A DNA stretch of 64,000 nucleotides from Nitrospira sp. (lineage in GTDB: Bacteria; Nitrospirota; Nitrospiria; Nitrospirales; Nitrospiraceae), in assembly GCA_025934915.1 (NCBI GenBank), contig JAICWG010000001.1, positions 1-64,000 of the forward strand, in the 5' to 3' direction. The translations under genes and the position numbers were made by a program. Each line of letters opens with the position of its first letter. The stretch's first letter is position 1. Below are positions 19,122-27,196 of the stretch, piece by piece. Below the pieces are notes generated by a model. The model saw nothing but the letters and a program-made list of their open reading frames with translations, searched no databases and was not told the origin of the DNA.

Positions 19122-19178
19122 AATATGGCAAGAGATCGGGTTCCGACGGGGCGTATATGAGGATCTATTTGCCATATT
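19122..19178. promoter_or_regulatory. Inverted repeat upstream of the restriction-modification operon
   Basis: AATATGGCAA (19122-19131) and TTGCCATATT (19169-19178) form a perfect 10-bp inverted repeat with 37 bp between the arms, starting 18 bp upstream of the methyltransferase ATG. The AT-rich arms contrast with the GC-rich surroundings. It could be an operator for autoregulation or part of a terminal repeat; no regulator gene adjoins it. Confidence 0.5.
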
Positions 19179-19350
19179 CCACTTTGTCTTCTCCTCCTCC
19201 CTCGCCGTTGTAAATCTTAGTTCCAAGCTTCCCAACGTTACACTAAATGTCGTGCCATGGGGAGTATTTCTCGACCTAATTTCTCCATTAAACACTTTTC
19301 ATGGCATGCTCCGCAGTGGCAAACTTTACTCGCTTTCGCTTAAACATCTA

Positions 19351-19641
19351 CTACCCAGCCAAGTCGAGCGCCACCACCGTACCAACTGCTCGACGTGCCG
19401 CCTCCAATTCGTATCGCTGCTGAAGATTCATCCAGAATTCCGGCGTTGTGGAAAAACAGCGCGCTAATCGCAGGGCGGTATCGGCCGTGATACCACGTCG
19501 TTCGTTTGCAATCTCGTTGACACGCGCGGTCGTCACACCAAGACGTTGGGCAAGAGCGTTGGCGGAAAGATTCAGCGGCCTCATGAACTCTTTCCTCAAG
19601 ATCTCTCCTGGATGGATAGGCGGCAATAGTTTCTTGCGCAT
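19351..19641 (-). CDS. higA: Orphan HigA-family antitoxin
   Basis: A 96-aa XRE-type antitoxin: MRKKLLPPIHPGEILRKEFM, then the HTH LAQRLGVTTARVNEIANE, and TALRLARCFSTTPEFWMNLQ. All typical of the HigA/VapI family and intact. The toxin gene that should precede it is reduced to a roughly 26-codon tail (19654-19734). As an orphan it may still repress its own promoter or neutralise the related toxin at 16.4 kb, but the two antitoxins are clearly diverged. Confidence 0.92.
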   Translation of the reverse strand: MRKKLLPPIHPGEILRKEFMRPLNLSANALAQRLGVTTARVNEIANERRGITADTALRLARCFSTTPEFWMNLQQRYELEAARRAVGTVVALDLAG

Positions 19642-19653
19642 GGCCGTTACCCT

Positions 19654-19734
19654 TCACTGATAATCGATAGTTTCAACGTCTTCGGCACCCTCGACAACAT
19701 GCCATTGAGGGTATTCATGCATTAAGCCTCGAAC
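19654..19734 (-). pseudogene. Remnant of a HigB toxin gene
   Basis: Directly upstream of the orphan higA, an open stretch ends in WHVVEGAEDVETIDYQ followed by TGA. This resembles the typical HigB C-terminus (for comparison DVYEVEITDYH at 16.35 kb). The rest of the toxin is missing because the stop codon of the cytochrome gene comes immediately before it. The 5' part of higB has therefore been deleted or replaced. Confidence 0.6.
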
Positions 19735-20187
19735 TTACTGCTCCGGGTGGGGATCTTTTCTGATAAGCGCGAGGTAGAGCAAGGTATCGGCGAGGTCTTG
19801 ATCGGTCATGGTGCGATCGGGAAACATGCCGGTGCCCGGATGACCTTCTCTGATAGCGCGGGATCGTTCCTTATTGGTTTTCAGGCGCAGAACTTCGGGA
19901 TTCCGCAAATCGGAGGGAAGGGGATTTAATTTCGCAATAAGCGCTGCCGTGTTCGCTTCGAGCCGTGGTGTCCTATACAGATACCCATCGATACCATGAC
20001 AGTAGTAGCACGCACCCTTGCCATTGAAAATCTCTCGCCCCCGCATGATGTTGCCCTTTAACGTGTCGGTCGGTTGCGAGGTTGAGGACTCGGCCCAGGC
20101 TTTTGTGTCAGACGTGGGCATCGCCGGAATCCCCAGCCCACTCACGAGTAGAACCTCAAAAGCGACTAACCACGCTGTCTTGTTCAT
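19735..20187 (-). CDS. Periplasmic monoheme cytochrome c
   Basis: A 150-aa protein with an N-terminal hydrophobic signal segment, one heme site CYYCH (in FNGKGACYYCHGIDGY) and a methionine in HPGTGMFPDRTMTDQD that is a likely distal ligand. The C-terminus DLADTLLYLALIRK is typical of class I cytochromes. It is the last intact gene of the 19.7-27.6 kb redox cluster and directly abuts the higB remnant. Electron carrier; partner unknown. Confidence 0.88.
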   Translation of the reverse strand: MNKTAWLVAFEVLLVSGLGIPAMPTSDTKAWAESSTSQPTDTLKGNIMRGREIFNGKGACYYCHGIDGYLYRTPRLEANTAALIAKLNPLPSDLRNPEVLRLKTNKERSRAIREGHPGTGMFPDRTMTDQDLADTLLYLALIRKDPHPEQ

Positions 20188-20285
20188 GTGGCCGTTCCGG
20201 TCTATCTGATCTGTCTCGTCGAATTAGTTCATTGGTGTATCTGTGTCAACATGCCAAGCCGGAGAGACCAAACTTGTCTGACCCA

Positions 20286-20765
20286 TCAGTGCTCACTGCA
20301 ACAGGCATTGTATCTATCTTCGGGAATACTGTTCATGTTGCTGAAGACGGTCGTACGTTCGTCCGCACTGGTCACATTATCGATTGCGGGATAGAGCGCC
20401 CGTTCTTCCTTCCTATTATGAGAGCTCAATAGGTTTACCAGCGTCTGTTCGTCCTGATCGGTCTCGAGATTCTGTCCTTCCACCTTCTGGTGAATCGCGT
20501 CAAGCAACTGCCTGATCTGGCTATGCTCAAATCGCATCATGGGCGTCGGCCCGTCCTCGATCATACCGGTTTTCTCTTCCCACATCGGAAACAGCAGTTC
20601 CTCTTCCCACACGATATGCCGTTGGAGTCCGACTTTGAATTCCTTGAAGGCTTCCTTGGCTTTGGCAAAGTCCGAACGTTTCGACGTTTGAAACACCTTG
20701 AACAGGTCATCCAGCCTATCGTGATCTTTCCTATAAAATGCGGTGACGGTCTTCTGCTCGCTCAT
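20286..20765 (-). CDS. Hemerythrin-domain protein
   Basis: A 159-aa cytoplasmic protein with a four-helix hemerythrin (HHE) domain. The iron ligands are visible as KDHDRL, RHIVWEEELLFP, FEHSQI and HNRKEERALYP. It starts at ATG 20765 behind GGAGAG; upstream in-frame codons lack a site. Such proteins bind a di-iron centre and sense or store oxygen or NO, or help repair iron-sulfur clusters. It sits among cytochromes, in keeping with a redox or NO-related role, which is inference. Confidence 0.9.
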   Translation of the reverse strand: MSEQKTVTAFYRKDHDRLDDLFKVFQTSKRSDFAKAKEAFKEFKVGLQRHIVWEEELLFPMWEEKTGMIEDGPTPMMRFEHSQIRQLLDAIHQKVEGQNLETDQDEQTLVNLLSSHNRKEERALYPAIDNVTSADERTTVFSNMNSIPEDRYNACCSEH

Positions 20766-20957
20766 TGTTCTCTCCATAATAAAAATACACCCTGTTGTCA
20801 TGCACCTGTCGCCAGTCTTTACGCAACCGACCGCTGGGCAGAATCATACAGAAATGACGACTGGTCATACTGGGGAGTTTTCGACTGACACAGACTCAGA
20901 CTCTGTTGCAAAAGGCAATAGCTAACCTGAGTTTGACGGCAAGATTAGAGATACCTT

Positions 20958-21140
20958 CTATCTCAAGTGCTTATGCTCATGTGCTCCATGATCGCCTGTG
21001 TGTTCATGCTTATGTCCATCGGACTTCGCATGGGAATGTCCATGTGCATGTTGATGGGAGTGTTTGTGAGCATGACTCTCATCCGCTCCATGTTTGTGGG
21101 TGTGACTATGTTCATGTTTATGCTGATGCGAACCTTTCAT
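20958..21140 (-). CDS. Histidine-rich 60-aa metal-binding protein
   Basis: A small protein with 22 histidines among 60 residues, mostly in HxH pairs (HKHEHSHTHKHG, HAHKHSHQHAHGHSH), and no Cys, signal peptide or membrane segment. A strong ribosome-binding site (AAGGAGGAGTT) sits at the ATG, which supports real expression. By analogy with Hpn-like and HypB-type His-rich proteins it probably binds Ni, Zn, Cu or Co ions. A nickel-storage role for the hydrogenase is possible but unproven. No homologous domain was recognised. Confidence 0.8.
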   Translation of the reverse strand: MKGSHQHKHEHSHTHKHGADESHAHKHSHQHAHGHSHAKSDGHKHEHTGDHGAHEHKHLR

Positions 21141-21240
21141 AACTCCTCCTTATGCAATTTGTGGAACTCGCGACAAACCTCACACTTCAAGTCTCGATCC
21201 ATGCGTGGCGTTGATAAGAATGTATCACCTCTCCAGGCGC

Positions 21241-21372
21241 TCAGGCAAAGCCAGCCTTCTCCGCATTAACTAACCGACGGAATTGAACGGAGCCAAGTTG
21301 CGGACCCTGAGCCAGAGCCCAGGATGCCGTCAAAACGGTCACCATGACACCAGCCGCTATGCATGAGTACAT
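21241..21372 (-). CDS. 43-aa secreted peptide
   Basis: ATG at 21372 with GAAAGAGGA upstream opens a 43-codon frame. It begins with a convincing signal peptide (MYSCIAAGVMVTVLTASWALA, likely cut before QGPQLG) and leaves only about 22 mature residues. It lies between the Gly/Met-rich gene and the His-rich gene on the same strand. It might be a genuine exported peptide or the surviving start of a lost periplasmic protein. Confidence 0.5.
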   Translation of the reverse strand: MYSCIAAGVMVTVLTASWALAQGPQLGSVQFRRLVNAEKAGFA

Positions 21373-21514
21373 AGGTCATCCTCTTTCTTAAATCATCCAT
21401 AATGCACCATCAGTCGATGATGGACGCGCTGTCGAGGCTGGACATCTACCTCGATTTTCAATGCTGGCGTGGTTGTCCTCCGACGGATCCTCCACTCCCA
21501 CGATCGCCGCCGCT

Positions 21515-21760
21515 CTATCCATGCCAGCTACCTCCCATGGATCCCCTCATGCCGCTCATACCACCCATCATCCCTCCCATTCCGTCTCCGTGCTGCCCCT
21601 CACTCTTCATCTGTTCACGATGGGCGCGGTCCTTTTCACGTTGCTCGTGAGTCAACATGGCCATGGCGTTGCGCTTGGTCTTGATGGTCTCGACCAGGAG
21701 AGCCCCTTCGAATTTCTTGAGCTGATCGACTTTCGCATGGATCACCTTACCTTCGATCAC
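21515..21760 (-). CDS. Gly/Met-rich protein coupled to the heme protein gene
   Basis: An 81-aa frame starting at a GTG that overlaps the stop of the DUF3365-like gene (GTGA), suggesting coupled translation. The N-terminal half is charged (LLVETIKTKRNAMAMLTHEQ) and the C-terminal half is a low-complexity run of Gly and Met (GMGGMMGGMSGMRGSMGG) ending in SWHG. No signal peptide is present in this frame, and no family was recognised. The Met-rich tail could bind Cu(I), but that is a guess. Confidence 0.55.
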   Translation of the reverse strand: MIEGKVIHAKVDQLKKFEGALLVETIKTKRNAMAMLTHEQREKDRAHREQMKSEGQHGDGMGGMMGGMSGMRGSMGGSWHG

Positions 21761-22341
21761 TCGGGTGCCGGGATTGAAATCAGGACGCCGCCCAGCACGT
21801 CGTTGAGCTTATAGTCATGCTTCGCGCTACGGGGATCGGCGTTATGACAGGTCACACAACTCGGCGAAACGGCTTGGTCTGCGTAGACGGCTTGGAAATA
21901 TCGACCGCCTCCCTCTCTGACGAAGCCTTTGTATGGCTTATCGGGATGCGTCAGAACCGCCGCAAGTGCTTTCTGTTCAAACTCGGTTCGCGGGCTGCTC
22001 TGCTTGTTGATCGGGTTGAGGCTGATCAACCGATACTGCACTTTGCTTCCCGTCAGCTCGGCCAAGCTCGATGACTCCTGAAAGAATTGAGCCGGGAGAG
22101 GGAGCGCGCTTTCCAAACGCCAATTCTCCGACGATTCGATCACGCCTCTCCTCTGCATTCGCTCCACGACGTGGACTGTATAAAATGTCCTGTCAGCTGC
22201 CAGGACAGAATAGATATAGTCCGCGACCGTTTCCAATGGAACGCTGCTGGCCGATTCCTTGCCGGCATGACTCGATCCCCAACCCCCAACTAAGCACAGC
22301 GCGATGCTCAATCCTGCGACAAACCACATTCTTGTTGACAT
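21757..22341 (-). CDS. DUF3365 (Tll0287-like) heme protein
   Basis: A 194-aa exported protein. The ATG at 22341 follows AGGGAGGG and begins a signal peptide (MSTRMWFVAGLSIALCLVGG). The mature part has a PAS/GAF-like sensor region with FYTVHVVERMQRRGVIESS and NPINKQSSPRTEFEQKAL. Near the C-terminus is the c-type heme site CVTCHN. This matches the Tll0287/DUF3365 family, thought to be redox or gas sensors or electron carriers. It is the first gene before the Gly/Met-rich reading frame. Confidence 0.85.
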   Translation of the reverse strand: MSTRMWFVAGLSIALCLVGGWGSSHAGKESASSVPLETVADYIYSVLAADRTFYTVHVVERMQRRGVIESSENWRLESALPLPAQFFQESSSLAELTGSKVQYRLISLNPINKQSSPRTEFEQKALAAVLTHPDKPYKGFVREGGGRYFQAVYADQAVSPSCVTCHNADPRSAKHDYKLNDVLGGVLISIPAPE

Positions 22342-22515
22342 GACACCCTCCCTTCGACCGAACCTTGTACAGGTGGGAGACCGAGACAACAAGATGATAA
22401 AAAATGCCGAACCCTTCCTCCCTCCCTTCTTGAAGATCATCCTCTGGCCTTGCAGTTCTTTCATCTCATACGCCACACGCTCCCATCCCGCTTGACCATA
22501 GCCATCAAGCGCGGT

Positions 22516-22695
22516 TTAGATACTTCGCGTGCCCGACGGAACCTCCATCACACGGTGCTCAAACCGCGATTGGTTTGAGGTCCCTTGCAACGTCACCGAA
22601 GTCGCACGCGGAGAAATGAAGAACAGGAGCACAATCAATCCGGTCTCGAACAGAAAAACCACCCGCACATCCACCTCATGCATACGCATCCTCAT
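22516..22695 (-). CDS. Possible 59-aa membrane peptide in a long intergenic stretch
   Basis: Between the heme protein and the CBS gene (22342-22909) little is recognisable. One minus-strand frame of 59 codons, starting MRMRMHEVDVRVVFLF, contains a hydrophobic stretch (GLIVLLFFIS). There is no convincing ribosome-binding site and no family match, so it may be chance. The rest of the interval shows nothing else I can support. Confidence 0.25.
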   Translation of the reverse strand: MRMRMHEVDVRVVFLFETGLIVLLFFISPRATSVTLQGTSNQSRFEHRVMEVPSGTRSI

Positions 22696-22909
22696 ACCGT
22701 GTCACAGCTTGAATGACGGGGTGTAGACAATCACATCGGTCACCCAGCTTTCATCGTGACGACCGACCCAGGTCCCTCGATCTTAACAATCGACGGTCTT
22801 TCCCACTTCATCATGACCCGTACACCCATGGTTTCGTCAACATGTGTAATGGTGTGCTACATGTGGAGTGGCTCTCAGCCCAGTCACGCAGTACGGGAAG
22901 CCCGCGTCT

Positions 22910-23353
22910 TCAGCCGGCCGAATCTTCGATGGACACTCCAAGCCCGATCCAAGCCCTCAAAAGATCGTGACGTGTGATTGAGTACGCCACTTTTCCGTTC
23001 TTCTGCACCGGCAAGCTCAAGAGTCTTTTGCCCTCCATGATCTTCACCGCTTCATCAACGCTCGTCTCGTCGGTCACAGCGATGTGTTCCTTAACCATCA
23101 CATCTTCGGCTGTTAAACGGTTGAGATCCTTTTTTGCCTCCAGCGCCCGAAGAATATCGAACTCGCTGATGAAGCCGATGAAAGCACCTCGCTCGTCGAC
23201 GACCGGTGCGCCGGGAGTATGAGTAGCCAGGAGTTCAACGGCAACTCCCATCGCATTCTGATCACGACGAAAAATAAGCGCGTTCGTCGCACGTATCTGC
23301 CCGACGGTCTTGAACCCTCCCGCAGGAACCCCCGGCTCGGCTAACGTAGTCAT
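22910..23353 (-). CDS. CBS-domain pair protein
   Basis: A 147-aa cytoplasmic protein made of two CBS domains, residues about 17-75 and 82-140. The repeats read GAPVVDERGAFIGFISEFDILRA and LSLPVQKNGKVAYSITRHDLLRA. Such stand-alone CBS pairs bind adenine nucleotides and act as energy sensors or regulators. The ATG at 23353 follows AGGAGGAATTTTG. It is probably the first gene of a transcript after a 390-bp gap. The binding partner is unknown. Confidence 0.9.
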   Translation of the reverse strand: MTTLAEPGVPAGGFKTVGQIRATNALIFRRDQNAMGVAVELLATHTPGAPVVDERGAFIGFISEFDILRALEAKKDLNRLTAEDVMVKEHIAVTDETSVDEAVKIMEGKRLLSLPVQKNGKVAYSITRHDLLRAWIGLGVSIEDSAG

Positions 23354-23747
23354 CAAAATTCCTCCTGGTTGATGGGTGATAGAGCTGAATCTGTCGTTTG
23401 CACAAAACTCCCGCCGATATCCTCTATTGATTGAGAGCCTTCCTCCTTAAGATTGGATTCAGAACAGCTGAGTGCGATTCTGATACCGCTACCACGTTGG
23501 TTGCAAGACATGTGCGATAGGTATTGGATGAAATTGCGACTTGAGGCAGCTAAACCAAGCGGTGAGAAAACGATGTGATGCAGGAATACCCAGAACGATA
23601 TTATCAGGTGGGGAAAAACGCGACAAAAGAATGTGGGGTACCTAGGGGTTTCTGAACGCTTAGTTATTGCTTTCCAATGACCTCGTAAGCGCCCTCGGTC
23701 AGCGTGATGCATGTTTCGTTAAAAAACGACCAAAGACTTTCACTCAT
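23354..23747. other. Intergenic region before the CBS gene
   Basis: About 390 bp, more AT-rich than the neighbours, with no plausible gene. A 119-codon minus-strand frame across it has no homology or ribosome-binding site. It presumably holds the promoter of the CBS-domain gene; no clear boxes are seen. Confidence 0.5.
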
Positions 23748-24273
23748 CTATACCGCCTCTTCGGCCTCGATGTCCCGTGCCTTGCATCCCTTCCATGTCG
23801 CCACCGGTCCCATGCCCTCTCTATGACCTCTCATGCCTGGTCCATGTCTCCCGGAAAAAGTGCGCTCATATTGAATGAGGGCCCAGATCTCTTCATCGGA
23901 CAAGACCTGCCCGAATCCGACCATGCCGGTGCCGGGCAAGCCATGTTTGATGACCCAGAAGAGTTCGCCTTCGGTGCGATGTCGCCAAAAACCGTGATGT
24001 TGAAAATTCCGAGGAGCGGGATTCAACTTGACACCCACAGGCCCTTTACCGTCTCCGTCCACTCCATGACAGGTGAAACACGTGCCCTTTCCGTTGTAAA
24101 TCGCCTTACCCTGGTCGATTATCTCGGGAGAATTCGATAAGGGGCTCCGGAGCGCGTGCCTCTGCCAATTTATCGGCAGGCACTCTCGGTTGCATCATGT
24201 GCCGCTCCGCTGCAGCGGCGGGGATCGCAAAGACAACCACGATGACCAATAACGGGAACACACTCGTCTTCAT
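23748..24273 (-). pseudogene. Monoheme cytochrome c with a frameshift
   Basis: The ATG at 24273 follows GGAGGAACAGGG and starts a clear signal peptide (MKTSVFPLLVIVVVFAIPAA). After about 45 codons the frame ends, while a second frame carries on from about ALRSPLSNSPEIIDQGKAIY through the heme site CFTCHGVDGDGKG to a Met-containing LPGTGMVGFGQ and a normal end. The total length is one base out of frame. One base gained or lost near 24140-24160 would explain it. As written, the heme domain has no signal peptide and would not mature. Confidence 0.75.
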
Positions 24274-24301
24274 CACCCTGTTCCTCCATTCATTCCAGAA
24301 A

Positions 24302-24661
24302 TCAGAACATCACGTTCCGATCACGCTCGGCGACAGCTTTGATGTAATCCGGCATGCCTTTGATGGAAGCGCCGGCCACCAGATCTCCTCCGCCAATTTG
24401 TCTGGCCACGGCACAGGCTCCGCACACCCAAATCGGCACACCAGAGGTCTGGATAGCGACGAGTAGTTCTTTCAACGGAGTCAGGTTCACACCGGTTACG
24501 TGATCAGCCACGCCTTTCCGCCCCAGCGTGACGGCTTCGTTCCACAACCACAGCACCACGTCATGTCCTTGTTCCTTGGCTGTCTTGGCGGCCATGAACG
24601 GCAAGGTCGCCATCGTAGGGTCATCAGTTCCTCGACTGCCCGAAATAATGAATGTCGTCAT
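24302..24661 (-). CDS. DsrE-family sulfur-relay-like protein
   Basis: A 119-aa cytoplasmic protein of the DsrE/DsrF-like fold. It begins MTTFIISGSRGTDDPTMATLPF, and a conserved cysteine region reads VWVCGACAVARQIGGGDLV. Family members carry persulfide sulfur on a cysteine in sulfur oxidation or tRNA thiolation pathways; others have unknown roles. Here it sits between broken cytochrome genes and near OsmC-like and TsdA-like genes, which favours a sulfur or redox role by context. Confidence 0.85.
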   Translation of the reverse strand: MTTFIISGSRGTDDPTMATLPFMAAKTAKEQGHDVVLWLWNEAVTLGRKGVADHVTGVNLTPLKELLVAIQTSGVPIWVCGACAVARQIGGGDLVAGASIKGMPDYIKAVAERDRNVMF

Positions 24662-24728
24662 ACAGCGATCCTCCCTGTGTGTTGGGGTGTCGTCTTCCGT
24701 TGCTCATGAACAACTCGTGACACCACCG

Positions 24729-24944
24729 TTACTTCGCCAGCGAACGAATGTAGTGAATCAGCTGCCATACTTGATCGTCTGGCAACCCTGAAAACACCAT
24801 CATTCCTGTCCCAGAGGAACCATTCTTGATGATCCAGAATAACTGACCATCTGGAATTCCGCGCATCATCGTTCCACAAGGAAGTTTCTAGGAAGCGGCA
24901 CCAGAGCCGCGCCAGTGTCGGTCTTGCCGAACTCAGGATTCGTC
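24729..24944 (-). pseudogene. C-terminal fragment of a cytochrome c
   Basis: Directly after the broken diheme cytochrome, a frame reads NPEFGKTDTGAALVPLPRNF. It then shifts, and a second frame reads CGTMMRGIPDGQLFWIIKNG, then SGTGMMVFSGLPDDQVWQLI and a stop. This is the distal half of a small cytochrome c, including the Met ligand region, but no CxxCH is present. It is probably a deletion remnant joined to the preceding gene; the TAG between them could be a mutated Trp codon. Confidence 0.6.
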
Positions 24945-25648
24945 TACGGTTCATAATACTGAACGTCGAGTACCTCTTGGACCATCTGATAGCCGATCAC
25001 GGCACGCGCGGTTGCGGCTCCGCCGCCTCAGCCAGGAATTTACCGCTGTGCGGTACGAAGTCCTGGGGATTCTGACCAAAACGATACAGCCAGTCCATGT
25101 TGTATCGCTGGCCGGCATTCTGCAATGCAGACACTCTGCGGGCCACCGATAATCTTGCCGTTCTCCTCGATCGTGTGGCAGCCGAGACAGACATGAACCT
25201 TATAGGCCATCCCGCCGAACGTCACATCAAACTTCGTCACTTTCGAGAGATCGAATGCGCCGACTGTCACGCGTGGGTCTTTGTTGTGTTGGACGAAGTA
25301 ATCGGCGATTTCGCTGGCCTCTGACTCCGTCACCATGGGGTGCTTCGACGGAACATCCGCCAAATCCCACCGATAGCCTTTGATATAGATCGGGGCTTCT
25401 TTTCCGGTGAGCCAGCTAATAAGCCATGACCGCTGATATTTGCTGCCGGCCCAGATCAAGTCAGGAGCTCGGAGATTGAATCGAGAATCGGCTGTGCCAT
25501 CCAACCGGTGACATTGCACACAGGTTTGTTGGAGCAGATCCTTTGCGCGGGATTGATCACTCCCAAAAGCTGGAGCCTGAAATAGGGCCACTCCTGCTGT
25601 TAGAGTCACGGTGGCTGCAATCACTCTCGCGATTCCTTCCAGACCCAT
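24945..25648 (-). pseudogene. Diheme cytochrome c with two frameshifts
   Basis: The ATG at 25648 follows GGAGGGCAAG and opens a signal peptide (MGLEGIARVIAATVTLTAGV). The first heme site is CVQCH, and the second, CLGCH, follows VTFGGMAYKVHV. After KIIGGPQS the frame shifts (near 25140) into VSALQNAGQRYNMDWLYRFG and then FVPHSGKFLAEAAEPQ. A second shift near 25003 leads to AVIGYQMVQEVLDVQYYEP and a TAG at 24947. The protein as written would keep both heme sites but lose its normal C-terminal Met region. An electron carrier in its intact form. Confidence 0.78.
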
Positions 25649-25728
25649 CTTGCCCTCCATCGTTGAGTGAAGCCTTGACCGGACTTGCGCGCGATGTCTT
25701 GTGTGTACTCTCACGACCCGTTGGCTTT

Positions 25729-26130
25729 CTATTGCGTGGGTGGATTCAACTTGATGCCGATGTTCGGCGTTTCTGCGATGGATTGGTGCACGGTGCAGCC
25801 ATGCACTACCTTCAGAAGTCGCTCTTTTTGCTCTGCGGTGATTCGATGAGGAAGATGGATTTCGATGTCGATACGACCGACACGATGCGGGCTTTCGGCC
25901 ATCGTCCACTCAGCATCGACCGTCAAGCCATCTCGGGAAATGCCGTGCCGCCCGCAGAATTGCCCGACGAAGTACGCGACACAACTCGCAACAGAACCGA
26001 CAAAGAGTTCAACCGGGCTGATTCCGGCATCCTGCCCTCCGTCCTCAACCGGCTGGTCGGTGATGATACGATGCTTGCCGCTCACAATGTCGTAGCGTGT
26101 TCCGCCGTGGAAGGTCGCCGTGAGTTTCAT
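25729..26130 (-). CDS. OsmC-family protein
   Basis: A 133-aa OsmC/Ohr-fold protein. The start at 26130 gives MKLTATFHGGTRYD; three more residues are possible upstream. The two redox-active cysteine regions are VGSVASCVAYFVGQFC and VVHGCTVHQS. Classical members reduce organic hydroperoxides with thiols; YhfA-like members are less clear. It lies between the broken diheme cytochrome and the TsdA-like cytochrome. Intact. Confidence 0.9.
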   Translation of the reverse strand: MKLTATFHGGTRYDIVSGKHRIITDQPVEDGGQDAGISPVELFVGSVASCVAYFVGQFCGRHGISRDGLTVDAEWTMAESPHRVGRIDIEIHLPHRITAEQKERLLKVVHGCTVHQSIAETPNIGIKLNPPTQ

Positions 26131-26202
26131 GTCGCACACCTGGTCATGGCCATTCCTTTACCATTGACGAATGTCGCTTGGCGTACGTCACGCGTTCCAC
26201 CA

Positions 26203-27057
26203 TCAATAGGGCACATCCGCCGGCTTGTTCCCCTTCGGCCAATCATGAATCTTGTCGGGAAAGTCCGGCCGAGGCTGAACATTGATATAGGCCGCGGTAT
26301 CGATGGCTTCATTGTTCGTCACCGTCCATCCCCAGCCTCGCGGCATGTTGGCCTTGATGAATGCAGCGGCCACGCTGACCCGCGCCATTCCTGCGCCGAT
26401 GTTGTACGAACGTGGTCCCCACACGGGCGGCCCTGCCATCGTCCCTTGTCCATCGGAGCCATGGCAGAAGACACATTTCTTTTCAAACACCTTCTTACCG
26501 TTCAGAGGGTCCGGCTGATGGATCGAGGTCAGGCGCGGGATTCCTCGCCACGGGACCGCACTACCGGGTGGCATGTTCTGGGATAACCATTCGATGTATG
26601 CGACAATGGCCGTGAGCTTCACACTGTCGGGTGGCAGAGATTTCCCGTTCAGACTGCGCTCGAAACACTCGTTGATTCGATCGGCCAGCGTCACCTGTCG
26701 GCCGGCTCGTTCACGATACTGCGGATAGAGCGTACTGATGCCGACGAATGATGCGGAATTCGGATGGAGCCCCGCATCTAAATGACAATTGGTGCAGTTG
26801 AGCGCGTTCCCAACGTACCGTTTCCCATACTGTTGCGTATTGACTACCATCTCGTAGCCCAATCGAATCTGCTCGCCTCTCAGATCACCTGGAATAGTTT
26901 CGGGCGACGGCGGGGCAAACAACGCGTTGACTGTCGCGTCCATACTCCGACGACCAGCCGGCTCCTCACCCTCCGTCACCCGTGGAGGTGGGACACAACT
27001 GATCGTCGCCAACAGCGTACTCGCCAACACGACGCCTGCAATGACCGGTCGGTTCAT
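26203..27057 (-). CDS. Diheme cytochrome c, TsdA-like
   Basis: A 284-aa exported protein with a possible lipoprotein-type or Sec signal (VLASTLLATISC). Two heme sites are present: CTNCH (in RYVGNALNCTNCHLDAG) and CVFCH. The GNAL-C-NCH-LDAG block, GISTLYPQYRERAG and the RINECFERSLNGK segment closely resemble thiosulfate dehydrogenase TsdA and related SoxA-like proteins, which couple thiosulfate and tetrathionate. The cysteine in NECF matches the position of a conserved TsdA residue. Substrate is inferred by similarity only. Intact. Confidence 0.82.
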   Translation of the reverse strand: MNRPVIAGVVLASTLLATISCVPPPRVTEGEEPAGRRSMDATVNALFAPPSPETIPGDLRGEQIRLGYEMVVNTQQYGKRYVGNALNCTNCHLDAGLHPNSASFVGISTLYPQYRERAGRQVTLADRINECFERSLNGKSLPPDSVKLTAIVAYIEWLSQNMPPGSAVPWRGIPRLTSIHQPDPLNGKKVFEKKCVFCHGSDGQGTMAGPPVWGPRSYNIGAGMARVSVAAAFIKANMPRGWGWTVTNNEAIDTAAYINVQPRPDFPDKIHDWPKGNKPADVPY

Positions 27058-27196
27058 AGAGTGGGCCTCATTTCTTCACACCAGACGCCGGCCCTCCCAC
27101 ATTGCACTTCATAGCAAGACCTCCTCTATAAATCTGAGGGCTGTTGATTTGCCTGTCACCGTGATAGGAGACAACGCACGCACATTGGATTCATCT

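Noticed and set aside
23353-23712. 119-codon minus-strand ORF upstream of the CBS gene
   Set aside because: No homology or ribosome-binding site, and it ends in the CBS gene's leader.
25543-26586. 347-codon plus-strand ORF
   Set aside because: Antisense to the OsmC-like gene and the cytochrome genes, whose motifs are clear on the minus strand.
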